From the NCBI GenBank assembly GCA_011048855.1, contig DSCZ01000581.1, positions 1 to 19,884 on the forward strand: DNA of 19,884 bases. Reading direction: 5' to 3'. A program made the translations under genes and the position numbers. This DNA is from Desulfobacteraceae bacterium (GTDB taxonomy: Bacteria > Desulfobacterota > DSM-4660 > Desulfatiglandales > Desulfatiglandaceae). How positions within the stretch are numbered: position 1 is the stretch's first letter; each line of letters begins with the position of its first letter. Below, one piece after another: positions 1-7,230 of this stretch. The notes under the pieces were generated by a model. The model made no database searches, was not told the origin of the DNA, and was given only the letters and a program-made list of their open reading frames with translations.

Positions 1-29
1 AGGCCAAAACTTTGTTTCGGCACTCCAAA

Positions 30-350
30 AAGATCGATGACGATTACGACAACGACAACCGTTCCGCTTGCGCTCCACTGACAACGACTGAACTACAGGC
101 GAATAAAGGCCGTGGCGGGGACGCCGGTACTACAGAACATCAGGGATTCGGAATTCAAAAGAACTACATGAAAAAAAGACGATACCGACGCCGATACCGA
201 CACCGACGCCGAGAATAAGGATTTCGCCGCCGCCCGGCAGGCAAAAAAATCTTTCTTCGTGTCCTTCGCGTCCTTTGTGGTTCAGTCTTTGGAGATAAGG
301 ATTTCGCCTGCAGACGTTTAAGACGGCAGGTGAATAAGAGCCGGGGCGGG
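30..350 (+). repeat. Dispersed modular repeat cluster (copy A)
   Basis: Non-coding patchwork upstream of plsB. Visible modules: a degenerate CGA-hexamer run at 35-58; a box GGCGAATAAAGGCCGTGGCG starting at 98; ACAGAAC at 132; ACTACATGAAAAA at 163; a second run of (CGAYRC) hexamers at 180-212 (about 5.5 units); AATAAGGATTTCGCC at 214-228; an 80-bp box at 226-305; the AAGGATTTCGCC motif again at about 297-308; and a second GAATAAGAGCCGGGGCGG box at 331-349. The same modules recur at 7054-7176 and 9843-10002 in the same orientation. Short ORFs across it are Arg-rich translations of the repeat and do not look like genes. I recognise the ACAAAGGACACGAAG-type core (reverse strand) as a widespread bacterial intergenic repeat, but cannot assign it to a named family. 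Confidence 0.8.
226..305 (+). repeat. 80-bp repeat box, first copy
   Basis: This box begins GCCGCCGCCCGGCAGGC and ends GATAAGGATTTC. Read by eye it matches 9891-9970 at 78 of 80 positions with no gaps; the two differences are T/C in the TTCGTGTCC part and G/A before AGATAAGG. Unlike the second copy, this one lacks the left arm of the GCCTGCCG palindrome, so it is truncated or differently bounded on that side. Confidence 0.9.
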
Positions 351-360
351 CATTTGTGAC

Positions 361-389
361 TTGATATAAAGCGGTTCAATCTTTATAGT
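361..389 (+). promoter_or_regulatory. Sigma70-type promoter for plsB
   Basis: TTGATA (361-366) and TATAGT (384-389) are separated by exactly 17 bases, which is the optimal sigma70 spacing with 5/6 and 5/6 matches to consensus. Transcription would start near 396, giving a leader of about 80 bases before plsB. It lies just downstream of repeat copy A. Confidence 0.72.
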
Positions 390-473
390 GATGAACCTCC
401 GGAAGCCACCTGCACACTTTTCGGGTAAGCGACGTCAAGGCTTCCCTGAAGGCTGCCACATACATGGAGATGT

Positions 474-3011
474 GTGAATATGGATATGTCAGAAGAAAAT
501 GCGTCCTTCCCTTTTGTTCTCGATCATAAACCGGGTTTTCTCCTGGGCTCTTTTCTATACAGGCTGTTCAGGCGGGCTCGATTCGATGAACACATGACCG
601 AGCGGCTCAGGGATATGAACCGTCACGGCACGGTGATCTATGCAATCAAGTACCCGGGGAAACTCGACTACCTGCTCTATCATTACCGCTTCCGAAGAGC
701 CAGGATACCTTACCCGAAGGTCTCCTTCGACATGAACATGACGATGCTGCTGCCAATGAAGCAGGTGTTCAGGGTGCTTCGGTTCTACCTGGCTTACATG
801 GCCAGGCACAAACGATTTCCCAGCCCCTTTGAAACCGGCTTTCTCGAACGAACCATCAAAAACGGCACATCCTGCCTGATTTCCCTTGTCGACTCGAAAG
901 GCTTCACACGCCGATTCATACACGAGGACAAGGACTATCTCCAGTTCCTGGTGGAAATCCAGAAAAAAATGGATGCTCCCATCTTCATCATTCCCCAGTT
1001 GATCCTGTATAAATCGACACCGGAAAAAGAAAAACCGGGGCTCATGGATATATTCTTCGGGTACAAGGACAAACCCGGCTGCATTCGAAAGATAGCCCTT
1101 TTCTTCCGGCACAACCGCAAAGCTTTCATCGATTTCGGCACCCCGCTCGATCTAAAAACCTACCTCGCCGAACACGATCACGGCCGAACCGAGACCGACA
1201 TCGCCGGAGAACTCCGTTCCCTTTTGATCGACCGCATAGACGCCCAGAAGCGGGTGATACTCGGGCCCGTGATGAAATCAAAGCAGCAGTTGAAGGAAAC
1301 CGTTCTCCAGGACCCGAAAATCATGGAGGCGATCCACGAAGAGGCAGGGGGCGCCAAAAAAAAACTCAAGGCGGTCAGAAAGAAGGCCGGCGGTTATTTC
1401 GACGAAATCGCCGCCGACTACAACCAGGCGTATGTCCAATTCGGACACATGGTTTTAAGCTGGGTCTGGAAGCGGTTGTTCGACGGAATCGACGTGATGC
1501 CGTCAGAGCTGGGAGCGGTCCGGGAATATGCCCGCAGAGGCCCTTTGATCTACATACCTTCGCATAAAAGCCACGTGGACTACCTGGCTCTCAACTATGT
1601 ACTCTTCGAACACCACATGCACATTCCAAGGATAGCGGCAGGCAGGAATCTGGCCTTCTGGCCGATGGGCAATTATTTTCGAAAATCGGGCGCATTTTTC
1701 ATCCGAAGAACATTCAAGGGTGCACGGCTTTATGCGAAAGTGTTCTCCCAGTACATCAGGGCCCTTTTACAGGAGGGCCACCCACTCGAGTTTTACATCG
1801 AAGGGGGCAGGAGCAGAAGCGGAAAACTGATCCTCCCCAAGATAGGCTTCCTCTCCATACTCATAGAAGCCTGCAACGAAGGCTATTGCGAGGACCTGGT
1901 CTTTGTGCCCGCGTCCATCGTCTATGACCGAATTCCTGAAGAAAGTGCCTACCTGCATGAAATTGACGGGGGAGCCAAAGAGGCTGAAAGCTTCAGACAG
2001 ATGTTGAAAGCAAGGCATTTTCTGAAAAAAAGCTACGGAAAGATTTATATCAGATTCGGTAAACCGATTTCCTTTAAGGAATATTTGGAATCAACATATC
2101 CTGCCACTCACCAGCTTCACCGGCATCTGGCACTCGACCTGATCAGGTCGATAAATGACGTGACGCTGGTTACCCCGCTGGCCCTCGTCGCTTCGGCCGT
2201 GCTCACCACGCACCGCCGCGGTTTTCATCTTCCGCAGATCGTGGAAACGGCCCGGTTGATCCATCGCTTTTTAACCTCCCGTTCGGTACCGACCGCGGCG
2301 ACCCTCACAGATGTGGAGCAGGCGTGCAGGGATACCCTTTCATTGCTCATAAGCTGGAAAGTGGCGACAGCGCTCGAAGACATCGAAGGAGAAGAGAGAT
2401 TTTATTTTGTCGATGACGATAAAAAACCCGAACTGGAATATTACAAAAACAGCATCATTCACGCGACAATAACTTACGGGTTCGTCGCCGCCAGCCTTCT
2501 TTCCGGCTCCAGGCAGGTGCCTGTAACCGGCTCTCTTGCCGATGACTATAAATTCATGAAACATCTGTTCAGAAACGAATTCGTCTACTCCGCGGAAGGC
2601 GATGATGGCGCCGAAGTCGAACGCATCCTCACCTACTTCACCAGCGAAAGGCTGGTGGAACAGGATGCGGAATCCGGGGAATGGCGTGTAACAAGGCTGG
2701 GCTATGATATCCTTCCCACCTGGGCCGGCTTCGCCAGAACGTTTCTCGAAGCCTACTGGATAGCGGCGAGAACACTCAGTGGTGCGGTGAAGCAGGGGGA
2801 CGCCGGCCGCGGCGACATCCTCAAACGGATGCATAACAACGGCATCAGGTACTACCGGCTGGGCATCATAGAACACCGCGAGGCCGTCAGCCACCTGCTT
2901 TTTAAAAATGCTTCGGCCGCTGTCAGGGACGGCAGGTCCCTCGACAGCGCCGATGAAACATCAGAACACCTTTCGGCCCTTGCCCACAGGCTCTATGAAC
3001 TGGCCCATTAG
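474..3011 (+). CDS. plsB: Glycerol-3-phosphate 1-O-acyltransferase (PlsB)
   Basis: Transfers an acyl group from acyl-ACP or acyl-CoA to sn-glycerol-3-phosphate, the first step of phospholipid synthesis, at the inner membrane. At 845 aa it is close to E. coli PlsB (about 807 aa). The central acyltransferase domain carries all family blocks: HKSHVD at residues 364-369 (catalytic HX4D), GAFFIRRTF at 406-414, EGGRSRSGK at 443-451 (glycerol phosphate binding), and a VPASIVYD block near 480 with the conserved proline. The surrounding residues also resemble E. coli PlsB, for example FWPMGNYFRKSGAFFIRR. The start shown is GTG, 4 bases after GGAG; an in-frame ATG at 480 has a more usual 10-base spacing from the same GGAG and may be the true start. 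It is monocistronic on this strand and converges on ppdK with only 16 bases between the ends. Confidence 0.95.
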   Translation: MNMDMSEENASFPFVLDHKPGFLLGSFLYRLFRRARFDEHMTERLRDMNRHGTVIYAIKYPGKLDYLLYHYRFRRARIPYPKVSFDMNMTMLLPMKQVFRVLRFYLAYMARHKRFPSPFETGFLERTIKNGTSCLISLVDSKGFTRRFIHEDKDYLQFLVEIQKKMDAPIFIIPQLILYKSTPEKEKPGLMDIFFGYKDKPGCIRKIALFFRHNRKAFIDFGTPLDLKTYLAEHDHGRTETDIAGELRSLLIDRIDAQKRVILGPVMKSKQQLKETVLQDPKIMEAIHEEAGGAKKKLKAVRKKAGGYFDEIAADYNQAYVQFGHMVLSWVWKRLFDGIDVMPSELGAVREYARRGPLIYIPSHKSHVDYLALNYVLFEHHMHIPRIAAGRNLAFWPMGNYFRKSGAFFIRRTFKGARLYAKVFSQYIRALLQEGHPLEFYIEGGRSRSGKLILPKIGFLSILIEACNEGYCEDLVFVPASIVYDRIPEESAYLHEIDGGAKEAESFRQMLKARHFLKKSYGKIYIRFGKPISFKEYLESTYPATHQLHRHLALDLIRSINDVTLVTPLALVASAVLTTHRRGFHLPQIVETARLIHRFLTSRSVPTAATLTDVEQACRDTLSLLISWKVATALEDIEGEERFYFVDDDKKPELEYYKNSIIHATITYGFVAASLLSGSRQVPVTGSLADDYKFMKHLFRNEFVYSAEGDDGAEVERILTYFTSERLVEQDAESGEWRVTRLGYDILPTWAGFARTFLEAYWIAARTLSGAVKQGDAGRGDILKRMHNNGIRYYRLGIIEHREAVSHLLFKNASAAVRDGRSLDSADETSEHLSALAHRLYELAH

Positions 3012-3027
3012 TGGTTTGAAGCCTGCT

Positions 3028-5823
3028 TTATATGAACACATATTCCTTTTCTTTCAATTTCGCATGGGCCGCGGCCAGCCTGGCGATCGGGACCCTCGGC
3101 GGTGAGCAGGAAACATAGTTCATGTCTACATGGTGGCAGAATCTTATCGCATCCGGATGTCCGCCGTGCTCCCCGCATATACCGAACTTCATGTCAGGCC
3201 TGGTCTTGCGCGCCCACTCGATCGTAATCATCATCAAGCGCCCGACCCCTTTTATATCCAGCACTTCGAAAGGATCGTGCTGAAGGATGCCCCGCTCCTG
3301 GTAAAGCGGCAGGAATTTGTTTTCCGCATCCTCCCTCGAAAATGAGAACGTCGCCTGGGTCAAATCGTTGGTGCCGAAGGAAATGAACTCGGCAAGCTCT
3401 GCGATCCGCCCGGCCCTCATGCATGCCCGGACCACTTCCACCATGGTTCCGAACCGGAATGGCACCGCAATCCCGAACTTCTTTTCGACTTCTTTATGGA
3501 TTTTTTTCACGTAACGATGAACCCATTTGAGCTCCTCGAGGGTGCAAACCTGGGGAATCATGATCTCGGGGTTCACCTGCCCCCCTTCGGTCAGGTATTC
3601 CGCCGCGGCCTCCAGTATCGCCCTGATCTGCATGGCGTATATCTCCGGGTAGGTGATACCGAGCCGGACTCCCCTGTGACCCAGCATCGGGTTCGTTTCC
3701 GCCAGCGCCCTCACCTTCTGGAGCATCGATTCCTTGGCCTCGATCATGGTCTCGGCCAGGTGCTGGTTTTTCAGCTCGTCGAGTGCGTGCGTAATCACCT
3801 CCAGGTTCGCCGCATAACGGTCGTAGAGCTCCGGATTGATCAGCTTGAGCGTGTCAGGCAGGTTGGCCATCCCTTCGACTGTTTTGCGCAGTTCGCGCAG
3901 ATGAACAATTTCGCGTACCAGCTCGTCGGCGGAAGGCAGAAATTCATGAATAGGCGGATCGAGCAGCCTGACGGTTATCGGGTAGCCTTCCATGATTTTG
4001 AAAATTTCTTTGAAGTCATCCCGCTGAAACGGAAGCAGGCGTTCGAGTGCCGATTCCCTTTCCTCCACGGTTTCCGAAAGGATCATCTGCTGGACGATCG
4101 GGAGACGTTCAGGCTGGTTGAACATACGCTCGGTGCGGCACAGCCCGATTCCCACGGCTCCGTATTTCCGGGCCTTCTCCACAGGCTCAGGTGTATCTGC
4201 ATTGGCCATTACCTTGATCTTGGCGATGTCATCGGCCCACTCCAGAATCATCAGCAGGTCCTCGACGAATTCGGGCTCGATCGTGGGAATTTTGCCCTGG
4301 TACACATTCCCCGTGGTTCCGTCTATCGTGATCATATCCCCTTCGCGCAGCACGACGCCACCGATCACGGCTTCGCGGTTCGCAGTGTCAATGGAGATTT
4401 CCTCGCAACCTGAAACGCATGGCTTACCCATGCTCCTGGCCACCACCGCGGCATGCGAAGTTTTGCCGCCCCTGCTGGTCAACACCCCCTGGGCTGCAAA
4501 AAACCCATGTATGTCGTCCGGCTTGGTCTCCTCCCGCACCAGTATCACCTTTTCCCCGATTTTAGCCTTGGTTTCCGCGCGGTCCGCATCGAAAACAATC
4601 CTGCCCGACGCTGCACCGGGAGAAGCGGGGAGGCCTTTTGCCAGGATCTCCGCAGTGTAATTGGGATCAAGCCTCGGGTGGAGAAGCTGGGCGAGCATAT
4701 CCGGCTGGATTCTCAAAAGCCCCTCTTCTTCGGAAATCAAACCCTCGTTCACCATATCTATCGATGATTTAATAAACGCCGCGGCGTTCATTTTTGCATT
4801 TCTGGCCTGAAGGCAATACAGCTTTTTCCGCTCGATCGTGAATTCGAAGTCCTGTACTTCCCGGTAATGGTTCTCCAACGTCCTCCTGAGGGTTTCGAGC
4901 TGGCGGTAGACATCCGGCATCTGTCTCCTGAGCTGCATGATCGGCAGGGGAGTCCTTATGCCTGCCACCACATCCTCACCCTGGGCATTGATCATATATT
5001 CCCCGTAAAGCCGGTTTTCACCGCTGGCCGGATCCCTTGTGAACGCCACGCCGGTGGCGCAGTCATTACCCATGTTTCCGAACACCATCGTACAGACGTT
5101 CACCGCGGTGCCGTCAGCCATATCCGGCGTGATATTGAACTCCTTGCGGTAATCGACGGCTCTTTTCCCCATCCACGATCCGAACACCGCTTCGACCGCC
5201 AGGAACAACTGCACGTGGGGATCCTGCGGAAAGGGCTTTCCGCTCTTCTTCTCAACGATTGCAAGAAAACGATCGCACACCTCCTTCATCGCTCCGCCGT
5301 CGAGATCGATGTCCGCCATGGCATTGTTCGCCTTTTTAACTTCTTCAAATACATCGTCGAAAACTTCGTCGCCAAGCCCCAACGCGACGGAACCGAAAAG
5401 TTGAATCAGGCGACGGTAGAGGTCGTAGGCAAAGCGCTCGTTTTTCGTCTTCTTGATCATCCCCTTGACGGTCTTGTCGTTCAGGCCCAGGTTCAAAATC
5501 GTGTCCATCATGCCGGGCATCGACATGGCGGCGCCGGAACGAACAGAGACCAGCAGTGGATTCGCCGGATCGCCGAAACCTTTCCCGGTCTTTTTTTCCA
5601 GTTCCTTCATCTCTTCCCGAACCTGGTCGACGACTTCCTTCTGGAGACCTTTATCTTTGCGTTTCAGATATCCCAGGCAGGCCTCGCTGGTTATGACGAA
5701 GCCGGGAGGAACCGGGAGGCCTATCTGCGTCATGCCGCTCAAATTGGCGCCCTTTCCCCCCAGTAATTTCTTATTGGAAGGATCCCCTTCCTCAAACGAA
5801 AAAACATATTTTTTATTTTCCAT
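3028..5823 (-). CDS. ppdK: Pyruvate, phosphate dikinase
   Basis: Interconverts pyruvate + ATP + Pi with PEP + AMP + PPi in the cytoplasm; in anaerobes it serves gluconeogenesis or PPi-linked glycolysis. At 931 aa it has the family order: N-terminal ATP-grasp domain (about 1-340, starting KYVFSFEEGD), swivelling phosphohistidine domain with GGKTSHAAV (His457), and C-terminal PEP/pyruvate TIM barrel with FGTNDLTQ and GICGEHGG (Cys883, catalytic). Clostridium symbiosum PPDK is about 874 aa with His455 and Cys831, so the extra residues lie after the His domain. By eye they form a helical insertion between LLDPPIHEFLP (about 627) and NPMLGHRG (about 710). The ATG overlaps the upstream 62-aa gene by 11 bases, suggesting translational coupling, and AAAGGGAAAA lies just before it. 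It is the last gene of the fmdB-led operon. Confidence 0.97.
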   Translation of the reverse strand: MENKKYVFSFEEGDPSNKKLLGGKGANLSGMTQIGLPVPPGFVITSEACLGYLKRKDKGLQKEVVDQVREEMKELEKKTGKGFGDPANPLLVSVRSGAAMSMPGMMDTILNLGLNDKTVKGMIKKTKNERFAYDLYRRLIQLFGSVALGLGDEVFDDVFEEVKKANNAMADIDLDGGAMKEVCDRFLAIVEKKSGKPFPQDPHVQLFLAVEAVFGSWMGKRAVDYRKEFNITPDMADGTAVNVCTMVFGNMGNDCATGVAFTRDPASGENRLYGEYMINAQGEDVVAGIRTPLPIMQLRRQMPDVYRQLETLRRTLENHYREVQDFEFTIERKKLYCLQARNAKMNAAAFIKSSIDMVNEGLISEEEGLLRIQPDMLAQLLHPRLDPNYTAEILAKGLPASPGAASGRIVFDADRAETKAKIGEKVILVREETKPDDIHGFFAAQGVLTSRGGKTSHAAVVARSMGKPCVSGCEEISIDTANREAVIGGVVLREGDMITIDGTTGNVYQGKIPTIEPEFVEDLLMILEWADDIAKIKVMANADTPEPVEKARKYGAVGIGLCRTERMFNQPERLPIVQQMILSETVEERESALERLLPFQRDDFKEIFKIMEGYPITVRLLDPPIHEFLPSADELVREIVHLRELRKTVEGMANLPDTLKLINPELYDRYAANLEVITHALDELKNQHLAETMIEAKESMLQKVRALAETNPMLGHRGVRLGITYPEIYAMQIRAILEAAAEYLTEGGQVNPEIMIPQVCTLEELKWVHRYVKKIHKEVEKKFGIAVPFRFGTMVEVVRACMRAGRIAELAEFISFGTNDLTQATFSFSREDAENKFLPLYQERGILQHDPFEVLDIKGVGRLMMITIEWARKTRPDMKFGICGEHGGHPDAIRFCHHVDMNYVSCSPPRVPIARLAAAHAKLKEKEYVFI

Positions 5824-6001
5824 AATTTTCCCTTTCGTTTCTTTTTCTCAGGTACTCCAGGCAGTAGGCGAGCCCCAGAAGGACAGCGGCAAGTCCCAGT
5901 ATTCCCGGGACACCGCCATCCGGGAAGAAAAACCGCGAAATCAAAACCGCGAACAACAACGAAAGCACGCCTCTAATCAAAAACCGCTCCAATGGGCCCA
6001 A
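5813..6001 (-). CDS. Small two-helix membrane protein of unknown function
   Basis: 62 aa; I do not recognise a named family. Two hydrophobic segments are visible (about residues 8-25 and 30-49), separated by a short turn containing FFFPDGGVPG, and followed by a very charged tail (EYLRKRNERENYGK). This fits a small inner-membrane hairpin with a cytoplasmic basic C-terminus. The start is TTG, 8 bases after a strong GAGGAG Shine-Dalgarno sequence, and it follows the 109-aa gene by 12 bases. Its last 11 bases overlap the ppdK start, so the two are almost certainly co-translated. Whether it affects PpdK or simply rides in the operon cannot be told from sequence. Confidence 0.7.
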   Translation of the reverse strand: MGPLERFLIRGVLSLLFAVLISRFFFPDGGVPGILGLAAVLLGLAYCLEYLRKRNERENYGK

Positions 6002-6013
6002 GGTGGAATCTCC

Positions 6014-6343
6014 TCATTCAGGTTTCTTAAAAGGTATAACCCGCAACTTTCCACCACGCCCCGAGGCAGCCGGAGACTCCTTTTCTTCGGAGGGCGGCGC
6101 GACAGCGGCAGGCGGTGCTTTCACCGGATCAAGGCGCATCGGCACGCCTCCCATCGTAAAGACATCCCCATTAATATAAGCATCGCGAAGTATCCATGTA
6201 ACCGTCTGCATCGGCAGCGTGAGCAGAAGCAATGTCACGTGGTACCAGTCCTTTTTAAAATCAGGTTCAATGGACTCGACCCTTGCGAACACAGCGGGTT
6301 TATCCTGGTAATGAATTAGTACGACATCTCCTTCTTTGGCCAT
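6014..6343 (-). CDS. Conserved unknown protein (109 aa) in the ppdK operon
   Basis: Begins MAKEGDVVLIHYQDKPAVFA and contains an aromatic, beta-rich core (residues about 1-75) with WYHVTLLLLTLPMQTVTWIL and YINGDVFTMGG, then a low-complexity Pro/Ala/Glu linker (about 80-98) and a basic end (GGKLRVIPFKKPE). The first part reads like a small beta-barrel domain, and from memory similar proteins occur in sulfate reducers, but no function is known to me. I chose the ATG at 6343 because the conserved-looking N-terminus starts there with AAAGAGTGG upstream. An in-frame ATG at 6397 (or TTG at 6400), overlapping the fmdB-like stop, would add 18-19 residues. It lies between the fmdB-like gene and the 62-aa gene. 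Confidence 0.75.
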   Translation of the reverse strand: MAKEGDVVLIHYQDKPAVFARVESIEPDFKKDWYHVTLLLLTLPMQTVTWILRDAYINGDVFTMGGVPMRLDPVKAPPAAVAPPSEEKESPAASGRGGKLRVIPFKKPE

Positions 6344-6383
6344 AATTCCACTCTTTCTTTTTATAGGTGAACCGGGCCGTATT

Positions 6384-6725
6384 TCAATCTCCTCCATCAA
6401 AAACGCGCCCCGGATCGCTTCTCAATGTGTCCAGCTTCGATTCGAACTCCCCGCCCAGGTCGACACCCATCCGCTCCGCCCGCTTTTTGGCGCTGAGCCC
6501 GATATTTCGGGTGTCCGAGTAAAAGCCATCGCACTGGGCCTGCGCGGGATCGAAGGATTCCAGCCGGTCTTTTTCGGATCGATGGTAAGACGTCCTGGAT
6601 ATCAATTTTTTAAGTTCCGCAGCCCCGCATGAAGGGCACGCAGCCGTTTCCACATCCCGGCGGTTCAGCAGCAGCAACTGGAAATTCCGGCCGCATGAAA
6701 GACACCGGTATTCATAGATAGGCAT
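6384..6725 (-). CDS. FmdB-family zinc-ribbon protein
   Basis: 113 aa beginning MPIYEYRCLSCGRNF, the hallmark opening of the FmdB/CxxC_CxxC_SSSS putative regulatory protein family. Two zinc-knuckle pairs are visible: Cys8-x2-Cys11 and Cys30-x2-Cys33. The C-terminal half is charged, helical and unassigned (residues about 50-113). The open frame extends upstream to 6872, but the ATG at 6725 has GAGGAGG 5 bases before it and is the family's usual start. The FmdB name comes from a suggested regulatory role in formamidase/amidase operons; the biochemical function is not established. First gene of the operon leading to ppdK. Confidence 0.88.
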   Translation of the reverse strand: MPIYEYRCLSCGRNFQLLLLNRRDVETAACPSCGAAELKKLISRTSYHRSEKDRLESFDPAQAQCDGFYSDTRNIGLSAKKRAERMGVDLGGEFESKLDTLRSDPGRVFDGGD

Positions 6726-6870
6726 CGAAACCTCCTCATTTCCAATCCGGAAATGTTTTTTCTTATCTGCACCCGGCCGCTCCATCACTCGGATGATACC
6801 CCTGCGATTCAAACGACGTTCCGCCGCCATACGATCAAGTCCCGGCCTCATCGGCCGTCGCATGACATAC

Positions 6871-6876
6871 ATTATA
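6871..6876 (-). promoter_or_regulatory. Possible -10 element for the fmdB-ppdK operon
   Basis: Read on the minus strand, the bases are TATAAT, a perfect -10 hexamer. A convincing -35 is not visible (TTCCTG at 16-base spacing is a poor match). If used, transcription would start near 6864 and leave a leader of about 140 bases before the fmdB-like start, containing a short CGGCC/GGCCG hairpin around 6843-6857. Confidence 0.35.
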
Positions 6877-6989
6877 CCGGTTTATGGGAATTCAGGAATT
6901 AGAATTTCATCGGTACCGTGCAGTTGGTTTTCAACTTAGCAGAATATATGGAATTTTTCAAGCGCTGTGTGTGCCCTTACAAATGATGC

Positions 6990-7018
6990 TTGACTCGAAA
7001 AACCCGTGCCCCTATAAA
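6990..7018 (+). promoter_or_regulatory. Sigma70 promoter for the amino-sugar operon
   Basis: TTGACT (6990-6995) and TATAAA (7013-7018) are separated by exactly 17 bases: 5/6 and 5/6 consensus matches at the optimal spacing. Transcription would start near 7025, so the leader before the first gene (7231) would be about 205 bases and would carry repeat copy C as RNA. Confidence 0.78.
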
Positions 7019-7053
7019 TTCGAGTGTGGTGGAATCGTGCCGGCACAACAAAC

Positions 7054-7176
7054 TCGCTTGAAAAGCGCTCCCACAGAACATTAAAAGACGGTGGGCGAAT
7101 AAGGGCCGGGGCGGAAGCGGAAGGCACTACATGAAAAACAGCCGATTGCGACGCCGATACCGACGCCGACGCCGAT
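7054..7176 (+). repeat. Dispersed modular repeat (copy C)
   Basis: Same modules as copy A, in the same orientation: a small hairpin CGCTT-GAA-AAGCG at 7054-7066, CACAGAACATTAA from 7072, a GGCGAATAAGGGCCGGGGCGG box at 7093-7113, ACTACATGAAAAA at 7126-7138, and about 5.5 CGAYRC hexamers at 7143-7176. It lacks the 80-bp box seen in copies A and B. It lies in the predicted 5' leader of the beta-helix/glmM operon. Confidence 0.78.
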
Positions 7177-7230
7177 AAAAGGGAAATCGCGCTTGAAAGG
7201 GCCTCATGCAGGAATATGACGGAGGATAAT

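Noticed and set aside
180..212. Hexamer CGA tracts as a CRISPR array
   Set aside because: Units are 6 bases with no spacers; this is a short tandem repeat.
12..218. 68-aa plus-strand ORF at the left edge
   Set aside because: Runs through the CGA-hexamer repeats, ends in an Arg/Tyr-Arg run and has no family features.
164..379. 71-aa minus-strand ORF rich in Arg (contains KTEPQRTRRTRRKIF)
   Set aside because: It is the translation of the dispersed repeat; a near-identical peptide appears from the second copy at 9778-9972. Not a gene.
3496..5766. Long plus-strand ORFs (up to 305 aa) opposite ppdK
   Set aside because: Antisense shadows of a clear ppdK; His/Arg/Pro-rich composition and no recognisable domain.
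7054..7206. CGCTTGAAA at both sides of repeat copy C as a target-site duplication
   Set aside because: Only 9 exact bases, then mismatches; the left one belongs to a small CGCTT/AAGCG hairpin, and copies A and B show no such flanks.
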